DNA from: Blattamonas nauphoetae
Lineage: Eukaryota > Preaxostyla > Oxymonadida
Assembly: GCA_033064195.1 (NCBI GenBank)
Contig: JARBJD010000366.1
Coordinates: 1-64,000 of the forward strand
Direction: 5' to 3'
Length of the DNA: 64,000 nt
Part shown: one piece after another, positions 32,040 to 44,400 of the stretch
How positions within the stretch are numbered: position 1 is the first letter of the stretch
How the letters are laid out: every line of letters begins with the position of its first letter
Translations under genes and position numbers: made by a program
Notes under the pieces: generated by a model
The model's input: only the letters and a program-made list of their open reading frames with translations
What the model was told of the DNA's origin: nothing
The model's database searches: none

Positions 32040-33926
32040 ATGCTTTCATTATTTACGGTTTTTATCGGATCACTCATCTTAAGTACTACACTGACTGTTC
32101 CTGGTGTCTTTTATGCCGTTAAATCACGCCAGGCATCAAAACAAATCCCTCAAATTGTCTACAACTCAGACGGCGATCTTCCAACATGCCAAATTCACGA
32201 AGGTGTTGTCTGCGCTGGTTCTGCAGGAGAAATGGACCCGAAGCACGCATCAAAGTTGTGGAACACTCCACCAAGAAACCACTCAAGATGGTTAAAAGGC
32301 TTCCAAGACATGAACGTGCTTCAAGGCTATGCCCGTCTTCAATATAACGCTGCACACACCCAGTGTGTTGTCACAATTGTCACGAAGACCGCTACAAGCC
32401 TTATTCTCCAGTACGGATTCAACGGAACTTTCCAAAGCGCTGCTTCTCGTGTCTTTGACAAGTCTTTCACAAGCCCGCTCAAAGTGTCTGTCATCGCACG
32501 AACAGGCCAGTCCCTCGTTCTTGATGATATCGACTTTATCTGGAACGCTGCTCCGATCAAGTCTCGACCTGGCGATTTCCGCAATGGCCAGAAGGGTGCT
32601 ATCGTTGAAATGTTTGGCTGGCCTGATGAGGACATCGAGAAAGAATGCCGTGTGATTGCTGACGCTGGCTACCTCGGTGTGAAACTCTTCCCCCACCACG
32701 AACAACTGATGTCCGTCCAACCTTTCGAAAACGAGCTCAACCCATGGTACTTCATGTATCAGCCAGTCTCATATCGTCTGCAAGGCCGTGCAGGGTCTCG
32801 CGACCAACTCCGCAAGATGATCAACACGTGCCGATCATACGGTGTGCGTGTGTACGCCGACGCTGTGGTCAACCACATGACAGGCAATGGGAATGACGCA
32901 AGCTTCCATCGCAACCCAGGCGCAAGCTGCACTTACTGGCCACCAAAGAACAGCTCAGCAGGAGACAATCTCAGCCCGTTCTTCACGCCAGCGTACACTT
33001 ACCAGCACAACGACTGGAACGGACAGCCGAACAACGCACTCGAGTTCCCAGGTGTTCCTTATGGCCCAATGGACTTCCATTGCGACAAGGCCCTCAATGC
33101 ATGGACGGATCCAAACAACCTCAACACAGGATGGTTGGTTGGACTGAGTGATCTGGATACAAGCAAGGACTATGTCAGACAGCGCATTGCCGACTACTTC
33201 ATCGATCTCCTCTCCATCGGCTTCTCAGGATTCCGTATCGATGCAGCCAAGCACATCCATCCAAAGGACCTCGCCGCAATCTTTGCCAAGTTCAAGGCAA
33301 GCTTGGGAGGAAATATTCCCGAAGATTGGATCACGTGGCTGGAGGTTCTGACAGGAGGAGAAAGCTGGCTGCTTGTCCGCGATTCTGAATACTCTTTCAC
33401 AACAGGGCTGACACGTGAAATGAAAGCTGTTGGTCTGTCTGATGCTGATATCGATAAAGTTAAGATTTGGTGGTCTGGCTATCCCACCGAGCCGAACAAC
33501 GACGAAGGATCCCTCAGCAGACATCGAAAGGTTATCCAGAACGACGATCACGACCAACAAAGCGATGGATCGTCCTCCCGTTCCCTTCATGACAAGGGAT
33601 GTGTTCTTGTGAAAGATTGCGCTCCAGCGAAGCATCGTGCGTACGAAGTCAAGCTCTTCGAAGATCCTTACGAAATCACAGATAACGACAATGACTATCC
33701 GATTCGAATGGTCCTCTCTTCCTATTACTTCTCTGGACAATCGAAATCAATTCCAGACGGGAAGAGCGATTGCTCGTTGTGCAAAGTCACATGCGACGGC
33801 TGCCGCACACGTACCTATGCCCCAGCTTACGTCGAGAATGCTAAAGCGTACGAAGGAACTGACTATACTCGTGTGCATCGCGACGCTGAAATTATCGCTG
33901 CAATGCGAAAATGGATGAAAATGTAA
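32040..33926 (+). CDS. Alpha-amylase, glycoside hydrolase family 13
   Basis: The 628-residue intronless enzyme hydrolyses alpha-1,4-glucan. The four GH13 regions are in order: DAVVNH at 274-279, GFRIDAAKH with nucleophile Asp401 and Arg399, WLEV with acid/base Glu435, and NDDHDQQ with His504-Asp505. An N-terminal hydrophobic stretch (residues 2-26) is a likely signal peptide or anchor, which points to secretion or a vacuole. About 100 residues after the signal have a compact beta-rich look (QYNAAHTQCVVTIVTK) and may be an N-terminal accessory domain. A Cys cluster near the C-terminus (CSLCKVTCDGC, about 585-595) is unusual. Base composition is more G+C-rich than the flanks. An amylase fits a gut or detritus feeder digesting starch. 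Confidence 0.92.
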   Translation: MLSLFTVFIGSLILSTTLTVPGVFYAVKSRQASKQIPQIVYNSDGDLPTCQIHEGVVCAGSAGEMDPKHASKLWNTPPRNHSRWLKGFQDMNVLQGYARLQYNAAHTQCVVTIVTKTATSLILQYGFNGTFQSAASRVFDKSFTSPLKVSVIARTGQSLVLDDIDFIWNAAPIKSRPGDFRNGQKGAIVEMFGWPDEDIEKECRVIADAGYLGVKLFPHHEQLMSVQPFENELNPWYFMYQPVSYRLQGRAGSRDQLRKMINTCRSYGVRVYADAVVNHMTGNGNDASFHRNPGASCTYWPPKNSSAGDNLSPFFTPAYTYQHNDWNGQPNNALEFPGVPYGPMDFHCDKALNAWTDPNNLNTGWLVGLSDLDTSKDYVRQRIADYFIDLLSIGFSGFRIDAAKHIHPKDLAAIFAKFKASLGGNIPEDWITWLEVLTGGESWLLVRDSEYSFTTGLTREMKAVGLSDADIDKVKIWWSGYPTEPNNDEGSLSRHRKVIQNDDHDQQSDGSSSRSLHDKGCVLVKDCAPAKHRAYEVKLFEDPYEITDNDNDYPIRMVLSSYYFSGQSKSIPDGKSDCSLCKVTCDGCRTRTYAPAYVENAKAYEGTDYTRVHRDAEIIAAMRKWMKM

Positions 33927-34121
33927 AAAAGCTAAAAAGAAAGTATAGCGCACTCCAAGCAATTGTTGAGAGCGCATACTTCTTCAACCGTTTCTGGATT
34001 CTGTTTGTCTCTGTTCACATTATGTCCTCTCTTTTTCAAACACTGTGTTCGGGAAAAATCAAAAAGTCAGGTTTGTGATGACATTGAACGGTGGGGATGC
34101 TCTGAGGCGAAGATAAGAAGA
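33927..34121. other. Convergent 3' intergenic region
   Basis: Lies between the amylase stop (+) and the solenoid gene stop (-). Nothing specific is seen. Confidence 0.4.
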
Positions 34122-35165
34122 CTAAGAATGGTGTTCAAGATTTCCGCCTTCAGCATTAAGAGCTTTCTTTGAGTTTGAAGCGAGCTTTCCTTGTCGGAAT
34201 TTTTGTGTCAGATTCTGTTCGAGTTCATCGGTGATTCCTTCCTGTCTTAGAGATCTCATCATGTCACGACCTCTCAGATCAACATCTTTCCCAGATTTTT
34301 TCCAAAAGCATGTCAATTCCGCGATCTGATAAATGAATGAAGAAACGACATCCGAATCGGTGAAATATACGAGACAAGCTGTAAGCGTATAGGCAATTGG
34401 CAAAGATCGCAGAAAAAAGAAACTCGGCCAAAAGAGAGGGCTGACTTTGAGGAGAAGCGTGAGGAGAGTCGAAAATGGGTTTGATTGTGAATCATCCGGT
34501 ATGAGGAACACATTAGAAGATAGAAACAAGAAAAATGGATTAAGAGGGCGAAGGACTTTGCTGAGAATGATGTTATGGACTGTTTGTCGCTGGAAATCAG
34601 GTGGTTGAGTTGGCGACATGTTCGTTTGTGGTTGGATAAGATGAACAAAATAAGAGATTAAATTCATCAGATGAAACGGATGTGCGAGATGGATTGGGTT
34701 TGTCTGGCACGAGAGAGGTAGTAAGGTGAAGAAACCCGAATTGACAAAGTCGATGGCGAGGTTGGTGTCTATCTCCCAAAATATCTGATTGAGGAGGGAA
34801 AAAGATGCAAGGATCAGTTGAGGTTCGTTAGAAAGGATGAGAACCATGATATGATCGACAAATGCGAGACAGTTTTGAACTGGTGTTTGGGAGATGCCGA
34901 AGATGATATTTTGTCGATGAAACGAATATTGCTTACAGTAGTCTTGCAGGATGTTCAACAAGGTGATTGATTGTTTGAGTCCATTTTGGTCTGGTCGTTG
35001 TCCAGTTCTGAGAAACTCCACCAGAACTCTGAAAAAAGGTCGAGCGGTTTCCAAAGTGTCAATATCATCAAGATACATCACATTGAAAGGTGGCGGTAAA
35101 TTGGATGACTCAGTCCGTTCTTTCAAAATCAATTCGCGAAAATGTGTCATTGTGATCCTGCCCAT
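34122..35165 (-). CDS. Alpha-solenoid multigene-family protein (347 aa)
   Basis: Leu/Phe-rich helical repeats fill most of the sequence (SLLNQIFWEIDTNLAIDFV; LLTLLLKVSPLFWPSFFFL). The C-terminal pattern (SFIYQIAELTCFWKKSGKD, then SLRQEGITDELEQNL) parallels the GFEDTLEQML tail of the paralogues at 949-2040 and 2357-2560. No catalytic motif or signal peptide is seen. The ATG at 35165 follows a hydrophobic-free leader; an upstream exon is possible because the family usually has a longer N-terminus. Function is unknown. Confidence 0.7.
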   Translation of the reverse strand: MGRITMTHFRELILKERTESSNLPPPFNVMYLDDIDTLETARPFFRVLVEFLRTGQRPDQNGLKQSITLLNILQDYCKQYSFHRQNIIFGISQTPVQNCLAFVDHIMVLILSNEPQLILASFSLLNQIFWEIDTNLAIDFVNSGFFTLLPLSCQTNPIHLAHPFHLMNLISYFVHLIQPQTNMSPTQPPDFQRQTVHNIILSKVLRPLNPFFLFLSSNVFLIPDDSQSNPFSTLLTLLLKVSPLFWPSFFFLRSLPIAYTLTACLVYFTDSDVVSSFIYQIAELTCFWKKSGKDVDLRGRDMMRSLRQEGITDELEQNLTQKFRQGKLASNSKKALNAEGGNLEHHS

Positions 35166-35416
35166 CAAGTCAAAATGTTCCCAAATGTCACTTTTTGTCG
35201 AGAAATATGTCTGGAAGTTTCACTCCACTTGACAATCTTTATTGTACTTTGAGAAAAACAGAGAAACAGAAGTGGGTGCCATATTTGGTGATTTGGCGAG
35301 TATGAATACTGAATACTAAAATTAGTCCCTAATCCCCTATCGGGCGGACACGAAATAAAGAACACCTTCGGCTGAAGATGAATAATCACTGGATTTCATT
35401 GATGACAGAGGTAATA

Positions 35417-38400
35417 TTACATTACGTCATGGTCATCGCCGAAATTCAGGAGTGGGGCAGGCATCGATGGAGGTTCGAGATCATCATCTTCCTCTTGAGG
35501 TGGCACTGAAGTGTCTTGTGCAGAATTAAGATTGAGGAATAATTCATCGACAGGTGAGCCAGATGCAATCGAATCTGTGTGGAATCCTTGGAAGAGGTTA
35601 TCAACAATCGCGAGATCGGGCTGTGGGTCAGCTGTGTCACTCACGAGTGGATTGGCCGCTTCGGATTCCTGCTGTGGTTGTGTGGTCTGGGGAACATTGT
35701 TGAACATCGCGAACGCTTCCTCAACATCAGCAGTCGGAGAGACCGGCTTTGCTGGCTGTGAGGAATCTCCTTCAAACGGCATCACGTGGACTGCCTGAGG
35801 TTCCGGATCTTCTTTGTTGAAGGCCGCGAATGGGTCAACGTATGGTTCTTCGGCTGGCTTGGCAGGAAGAACAGATGAGTTCTCCAGATCATCAGCGAGA
35901 GATGCGTGTTCTGCCGCGAATCCTCCTGATGCATGATCGTCTATGTCATCCAAGTGTTGGGAGTTGGCGTCGTGGGAGTCCAGTTCTTTTCCGTTGTCAA
36001 TATCGTTACTGTATCTGTGCTTTTGATTGCTGCGACGGACAAGAACGAGGATGATGATCAAGATGGCAATCAGCGCGAGGACTCCAAAGACAACACCGAG
36101 AACGATCCCGACAACTGCTCCTTTATTATCATTCCCTCCTTCTGGTTTGGGGATAACACCCTGCTCCTTGATTTGCTGAGCACTTGTCTTGAACTTCTCT
36201 TCGAATTTTGTTCCTGGCCCGTAAGCAATACCGGCCTTCCATTCAGAATACTTGTGATCCGCAAGGAGGGACACTTTGAACGATCCAGTGTACGATTCAT
36301 TGTCGGTGCTGGTGATGTCAAACAGAATGACTTGGTCTTCGAGATTGGAGTCCGTTTCGGAAGCGATGATGTATCCACTAAGGTCTCCACACGCTGTGAT
36401 TGGTGACGCGCCTTCAAATATCACGTCGAATGTGCCTTTATTGTCAGTTGGGGTGGCCTTTGTGAACGATGGGACGAAGAGAGGGTACTGGTCTTCGGGG
36501 AGGATGACAGTGCTTGTAGCGTCTGCGTCGATCCAGAAGGACGCTGTTGAATCATCAGCCGTCTTTCCATCGAATGACACTTCGTCTTCGATTTCAAGAG
36601 TGGATTCTGACAGATGGAAGTTCTTCTGAAGCTCGACAGGCGCGATAGCCTTTCCGTTGGACGTGAAAGACCCGGACTTGACTGTCACGTTGGCAGAGGA
36701 CAGGACAAACCCACCAGCTTGGCAGTTGGAAAGTGAAATTTCATCGAGTTCAGCTGATGTGCCTTTGATGCTGAAGATTCCTGTCTCCCATCCACACGTC
36801 TCTTCGTTCGAGGTAGTTCCAGCGGCGCTCGCTCCGTTGATTGTGATTTTGCTGAGAACGGCCTGGTAGTTGGTCTTCGATTTGGTCGATGATGAGGCAA
36901 CAATCGCAAATGACGAGCTGCTGAGAGTGAGTGAATTGAGGGAGCAATTTGTCATTGTCATTCCACCAACCTTGTCAGACATCAGATCGAACATTCCAGA
37001 TTTGGATGAAGAGTACGACATTCCGGTGACCGTGAGGGATTGAAGCACGACTGAGCCTTGCTTCGAAGTGACAAGAGGGCATGTCAGCGTTCCCGTGCTT
37101 GTGAACGATGAAGACTTGACTGTCAACTGGGAATTGGCTGTGGTTGACTCAATCACACTTGTGAAGAGTTGGGTGGTCGGAAGCTTGAATGTGAACAATT
37201 CAAACGAGAGTCTCTTCTGCGTGGAGAAGACAGAGGATTGCGATGTCGACGTAATCGTCAGTGTTGCTGGCGATTTTCCAGTCTTCGACGATTTGAGATT
37301 GACTTCGGTTTTGTCGAAGACGGTGGATGTTGATTGTGTGAGGTCTGCGACGTTGAGTGTCACCGTACTTTGGCTTGTGCGGATCAATGCGTACCAAATG
37401 GATTGGCAGGGTTTTTCATTTTCTTTTCCACAGGTAGTGCTGTCTTCTGCGTCGGCTCCTCCGATTTCGAGGGTTGACAAGTTTTCTTCTTCTGGGACGA
37501 ACGAGAAGAGGTAGACAGGGGTTGAGAGAGTGCTGTCTTGACCAAAGAAACCATTCCAATCAACACCTTCTTGAGGTTTGGCTATGTCACACTTATCCGA
37601 GCGGAGATAGCTGATGAGAGACGGAGTTGCGAAGAGGAGGAAATCCGCGCTCGTTGAATCTCTCTTATTATTTGTGATGTAGGCTGCGTTTGGAATCTTT
37701 GTGAGAGTCTCGCTGCCGACAGAGAGGAACACAGCCACCTGATTGGCGGAGTTGAGGGTGCACCCTTCGAGCGACATTCTATCGATATTGATTATCGAAT
37801 CGCCAGTTGCTTGGACATGGATGATTCCTCCTTGTTTGGAGTGTGTTGCTGTGAGACCGGAGATGGTGGATCCAGTCAAAGCGAATGTCGACGAGGCGGA
37901 GAGTGTGATGTCGAAGAGAGGATTCGATAGAGATGTCTGTGTGGAGGTGAAACTGTTGATCGTCAGCGATCCAGAGCGATGTTGGACGAGTGTGGTGAAT
38001 GAGGCAGCTTCAAGCTTAATATTATCAAGCTCTGTGTCTCCGTTTGACACAAGGAAAGAGCCAGTGGTGACCTCTCCTGTAATGACCAGATTCCTGAGAA
38101 TCCCTCCGTTTGCTGAGAAGGTGATGGATGGGGTGGTCTTGGCGTTGATGACTCCTGTTTCCTTACTTTGGATGGTGGCACGAGACGAAAATGAAGCATG
38201 TTTGGAAGCGTCGACTGTTGTGAGGACAAAGATGGTGGGTTTAACGATGTTCATGCTTGTTGAGGAGAGCGACGAGCATGGGGCAGATGAATTGTGGCAG
38301 TTGGTTGAAGTTGCTCCATTCGATGTCACAAACATGTTCTTAGCGTCCAGAATTGATTGGATTGGAATCGTGGAATCGGTGGAATTGTCTCCGAAAGTGG

Positions 38401-41400
38401 TGAAACCATCTTCGCTGACATCGCATTGGATCGAAGCGAGTGTGCAGGCGTAAGTGGATACGGCGGTGTTCACAAAGAGGTTAGAGGGTGCGTTACTGTT
38501 GTGTTTATCGATATTGTCTTCGAACTTACAACTTTCAGTGATGGTGAAGAGATTCTCGTGCTGCACGCTCAAATACAAACCGGCTCCAACTCCTCCCTGA
38601 CAGTCTTTGAATGTCGTTCCTGTGATGAGGAGAGATGCTTGTTCCTGCATTTCGATGTATGCTGCACCGTTATCTGAGGTAAGGGCGTCGAATGTGCAAG
38701 TGTTGATCTCAGAGTATGTGCCTTTCAAGCACGTCAATGAGAATGCAACACGATTGTGTTGATCCATGTCAGAAAATTCTGTGTTGATAAGAGAGAAGCA
38801 GGAAGGCTTCGAGATGACGAGCGCGGATCCACCAAGAGTTGATTCTGTCATCTTGCAGCGATCAAGAATGGTTCTGTGGTGAGCTGTTTCAGGAGTGAGT
38901 TCAACATTGATTATTGAGCTAACGATGCCTCCTGACACGTCGACCTGTGTGAGGACGACAGATGATGTGGGGACAATCGAGAGTAAGTGTGAGTTTTGGG
39001 ACACAATTCCGGTGATTGTTACTTGTTTCAGGACGATCGTCCCAGCTGAATGTACCAGACTCTCGAAGTTACTTCCTTCATTTGATGAAGAAGAAATGGC
39101 AGAGTTAGTGATGGTAAGAGAGCTGCCAGAGACCACGAGGAAGGTGCAGGTGGGGAATGTCCCGAGCTTCAGGTCGAAGTCGATGTTGTTAAATGTGACG
39201 ATATTCTGGACTGAGATAAGCCCGTCTTTGTTGACACCTGTTGCGGTAAGAGAGAGTTTCTTGTTTTCAGAGTTATCGGGAACAATATATCTCACAAACT
39301 TATTGATTGCGAGCTGAGCATTGAGCAAGTGATCCGAAAGGAGAATGATGTTGAAGACATAGCCTTGTTTCGAGAAGAGACCGAGTGACTGACATGGATT
39401 GTTCTCAGGGCAAGCTTCATTGTCATCGTTTCCGTCAGTTGCATGAACATACAGAGATACTTCAGTTTTGAGGAGAACTGACACGAGGCTCTGGTCTTGG
39501 TCGGGACTTGTAACAGTTGAAATTCCGTAAAGATCTGGTTCATAGATAGAGAATGGGTACTTGAACGCATCAAAGGTGACAAATTCTGAGAGATCCTTCG
39601 CACGAACGTACACATGATGTCCATGTGTCTCCCCTCCTGCTTTGCAGCTCTCGAATGAGATGTCTGTGAAGACGAAAGGAATGGGAGGGTTAGTGGGAGT
39701 AATTCCCTCCACATTGATGAAGAGAGCTGCTCCATAAGCAGTCGACGTGCACCCGGTGAATGTTGTGCCGGTGATCGTGATTTGAGCGTGTGATGAAAGT
39801 GTGGCATGGAGACAACTTCCTCCTTGGGTGTTCGAGTTTGCCTGGAGAGTCTGTTTGATAGAGTCGAAGACACATGACTTGATGGCCAGTCTCTCTGTGG
39901 CAATTGATGCTGTAAGAGTGGCTTTGATAACTGAACCTGACGCAGTCGAGACGATCTCCTTGAAAGAGCACTGTTCGAGTGTCGTGGTTGAGTCAACCTC
40001 CAGAATGAGAATCGGATTCGACAAGGCTTCTGTTGATTGCCTGAAATCACAAGATGTCATGGTCAGAGTGCCTCCATTCTTTGACACGAACAATCCATCT
40101 TCCAAAATGTCCTTCTCAATCAACACATGAATGTCTTTTATGGAGACGGGGTGTGCTAGAAGTGTCATCAGTGGACCAACCGTCACATCTTTGTTGCTGA
40201 TGGTTGATGCAATACCGTCGCCAATGATGGCAACTGCTGTGCTCATTGCTGGGAATTTTTCTGTTGATTTACCGAACAGGTAGATATCTTCAGTGCCTTT
40301 TCTTTGACTCCATCCGACTTGGAGAGAGCTGCATCCCATGCTTTTTCCACATTCGTCTGAATCGTCAGTATTGTGTTCTGATATCCAGATGCGAACAAAG
40401 TCATTGCCTTGAGCAGGGAAGAGTGAATCGTATTTCGTATTCTCTTCGAGACCGACGTTTTGAACATAGAGACACGGAGATTCGCAGTCATCGGCTTTAC
40501 AACCAGAGAAAACGAAGAGTGAGGCAAGCGAGGACGAATCGCTCATCAATGATGCAACTGATCCAAACTGAGGCCCGTCAACGGCTTCGCCTTCGACTTT
40601 CGTTGAACATGATGTGAAAGTACATTTCACAAACGCCACTCTTCCAGACAGCTCAAGTCCTCCATCTTTGTAAAGCTCAAGAGCTCCTCCTGTCTCCTTC
40701 GACGTGCATTGTTCGAAGACACAGCTTGTGAACAGACTGACCGACACACCGGACATGCACACGGCTCCACCGTTCTTCTGTGATGAGCAGTCTGTGAAAG
40801 TGACTTTGTCGAAGCGTGTGTTGGTGGATTTACCGAAAAGAGCTGCTCCACCAGAGACTTGTGAAGAGCAGCCAGTGAATGTGGTTGAAGAGAACGACAA
40901 CGTGCCGGCAGAAGCGGAAAGTGCTCCTCCATCTTTTGTCGATGAACAGCCAGTGAATGTGGTGGAAGTGAAGGACAACGTGCCAGAAGTAGCAAAAATC
41001 GCTCCACCAGTGAGCTCCGATGAGCAGTCAGAGAATTTGGTTGATGTGAAGGTCAACGTGCCTGATGATGCGGAAAGTGCTCCTCCATCTGAAGTCGAGT
41101 TGAATTGGGTGATCGAACAGTGTTCCACATCAACTGTGGATGTGGATGTCGATGACAACCATCCTTGGCTTTGTTGTGTGTTCGATCCATCGAATGTGCA
41201 GTATTTGAGAGTAATGTTTCCTGTTTCGACAAAGAACAGCCACTGTGTTCCTGATGAGCGAGTCATCTTCAGTCCATTCATTGTTACTGATCCTGTTGAC
41301 ACGTACACAAGAGAATGTTTCGTGTTCTGAGCATCGATCTCCAAAGTTGGTTCGAAATTGGGAGGATCCGATGGCGTGGACCATCCTGCTGGTTGGATCA

Positions 41401-44400
41401 CCACTTCCCGACTGTTGACATTGATGCTCGTTTCAACAAATGCTGGACCACTCGGTGCGTCAAGAGAGAGAGTGGTGTCGTCGTTCAGCATGAACAAATG
41501 AGCTTGTGTGAGAGAGTTGCATTGTGACTCGGTGTAGCAATCTGAGAGAGACTTTCCATGTTCGATCGAAACAGGAGATTCGAGTATTTTCAACTTGAGC
41601 TTTTCGTTTGTTTCATCAATATCTGTGGCTTTAAATGTGAGGCGAGGAGAGGCTGACGTCGTGAAACAGTTAGTGATGGTCAAGGAATCTTCAACATCAT
41701 CGTAGATGACAATATCTCGACCGTATCCACTTCGGTCACTTCCAGTCACCAAATTGTTCATAAACATGCAATTCGTGATCGTGAAGGGTTCAGAACTAGA
41801 ACCAAACAGTTGGATTGCTCCTCCTCCCTTGACGGCTTCGTTGTTCATAAACAGACAATTCGTGATCGATCCACCATTCGCAATCGTTCCCGACAGAACT
41901 CCTCCACTGTCTGATGTCTTGTTCTCTTCAAAAGTACTGTGTGACAACTCAACTTTTCCTTTGTCAACTCTGAGGCAAGATCCTCCCATGCCGCCATCTG
42001 TCCGAATGAACTTTCGCATAATCACTGAATCCAGTTTCAGAATTCCCGAACTTTCTGGGTTTGATGTGACACAAATCGCTCCATTGTCTGATGACTCACT
42101 ACTTCCATCCAGTACACAATATTTCAGCTCCACGCTTCCAGATCCATCCAGATACACAAGCCAACCTTTTCCTTTTCCGCTCGTTCGCAGAATCTTCACC
42201 CCACTCATCTCAAACGACCCAATCGTGACGTAGATCAGCGATTTATGTAACGAATTCTCTGCGTTGAGAGTAACCAATGGCTCGAAGTTGTCAAGTGTGT
42301 CTGGGTCTTGAAAGCCTTCCACGACGACAAGCATTCTTTGCTCAAACACATGGATCCTTTCTTCTGTCAAAGAGCTAGGTTGAGATAGCTCTGGGATTGT
42401 GATCGTCAGGTCGTAGTATCCACCTTGGTAGGCTTTCAGCAAATCAGTGATCGATTGATGCGTGTCATCAATCGATATTTCAGTTGCTTCTTCAACAATC
42501 GAGCCAACTCTCGCTCTTCTCGTTTCGTCCAGGAAGACACTCCCATTCCCAATCGAGTTACCTTCACGGTCAACCACACAAGCTGTGAATGCGTTCTTCC
42601 ATGCATCCGTTTTATCATCGATGAAGACGAAAGTCGGAGCTTCGGTACTTGATCCTCCTCTGAAATAGCACGAGTGAACTTTGAAGTTCTCTGAATATTC
42701 TCCATAAGCATGGACCGCGGATCCTTTTGATGAGGCGGCGTTGTCCAAGAACCAACAATATTCGAGATTCAGTCCAGACTGCGGCGAGCTGATCGCTCCT
42801 CCAAATTTGGCTGTGTTCTCTGTGAAGTAGCAGTTCGTTGCTTTCAACGTTCCGGAGTTCAGCCGAATGGCTGCTCCCTCATTCAATCCTCGGTTGAACT
42901 TGGTCACAAGACAGGAGAAGAGAGTCGCAGTTCCACTATCTCCAATGAACAGGAATCCGTCTTCGATCTCAAAATTACATCCATCGAACTTGCAGTATGA
43001 GATATCAGCTGATCCAGTCTTTATCGACACCATCCATCCTTCTTTTTCCATTCGGTTGATTTCAACACCTTTCATTGTCAGTGATCCGCTCTCAATTGTG
43101 AGAAGTGCTGATGTTCCCGTTTTTGTCAGAACAATCGTCGGTTCGAAATTCCATTCTGGGTTATCATTCCAGTCTTCTGGTTTGATCATGACGTCACAAT
43201 CGGCGATTGGGATGCTCAATTCCTGGAATCCTGATGGAGGAGACGTCTTCAGGAAGTATGTCACGGTGTCCTGTGGAGGGGTGTTAATCGAGGCTGCTTC
43301 TGACAAAGTTGGACAGTTGAGCTTACTGTCCGAAATGGCACAACCTGTGAATGATGAATCTACCACAATTTCGTTGACTTTTGCTTCGGAGAGTTTGTAT
43401 TGCATTTTCGTATCATCATCGAGAATGTCGTTGTCAGATCCTGTCGAGAAGTACTTGTCACCCTCTTTTGGGATATTGTCAAGAAAATTGGTCACACATC
43501 CGTCAATCCCTTTTCCATACGATTCAACTGTGTCACCATAAACATGGATATCTGACCCGACATTCGGAAGTCCTTGACTATCAATGAATGTGCACCGATG
43601 GATTTTGAACGTATCAACATACGCATCCCAAACAAAGATAGCACTTCCGGCCTTTGTGGCTGTGTTCGAGATGAATTGACAATCCTCGAACTGTGCTGAT
43701 TTCATCGGACCATTGAATGCTCCTCCTTTCACTCCTTTGTTGTTGGAGAAGATACAGTTAGTTGCCGAAAAAGTGCCTGGTCCTTCCTTAATGCGAATCG
43801 CCCCGCCTTCCACATCGGTTTTTGTCTGCACGAATTGTGTCACTGTGCAGAACTCCATCACCGTTGTCGATGATAAATTGTGGTAGAGGAAGGGATGGCC
43901 ATCACAACTAGCATCGTTCCCATCGAAGACACAATACGAGAGAGTCGATGAGCCCCCATCCATGTAGATGAACGAGTTTCCTCTGGTTGTGCATCCAATG
44001 CGAATTCCATTCATCGTAATCGACCCTCCAGAGACATAGATCAGTGATGCTTGACCGGTAGTTTGAGCTTCGATCACAACTGATGGTTTGAAGTCTGACG
44101 GATTCGAAGGAATCGACCATTCAAACGGTTCGATCGTCACGGTCATGTCCATAACAGGGATATCGCTTTCTTCGAATCCTCCAGCGGGAGATGCCGTCAG
44201 GAGTACAGCTCGGCTTCCGGTGATCTTTCCGAGAGTTGAGAAAGCAGTTGTGATTGTTGCGCATTTCAGTTTGTCTGTGCTGCAATCTCCTTCATCGGTC
44301 GCTGTCGAATCAATGATGACGATCTGACCAAGCACAGAGAATGTGCACGAACGCATCTGAGTGACATCTGTTTCAATCGGGTTTGTGCCGTCTCCAATCG

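Noticed and set aside
40690-41110. CRISPR-like array
   Set aside because: The spacing is regular, but repeats and spacers are both coding and in frame; it is a protein-repeat array in a eukaryotic gene.
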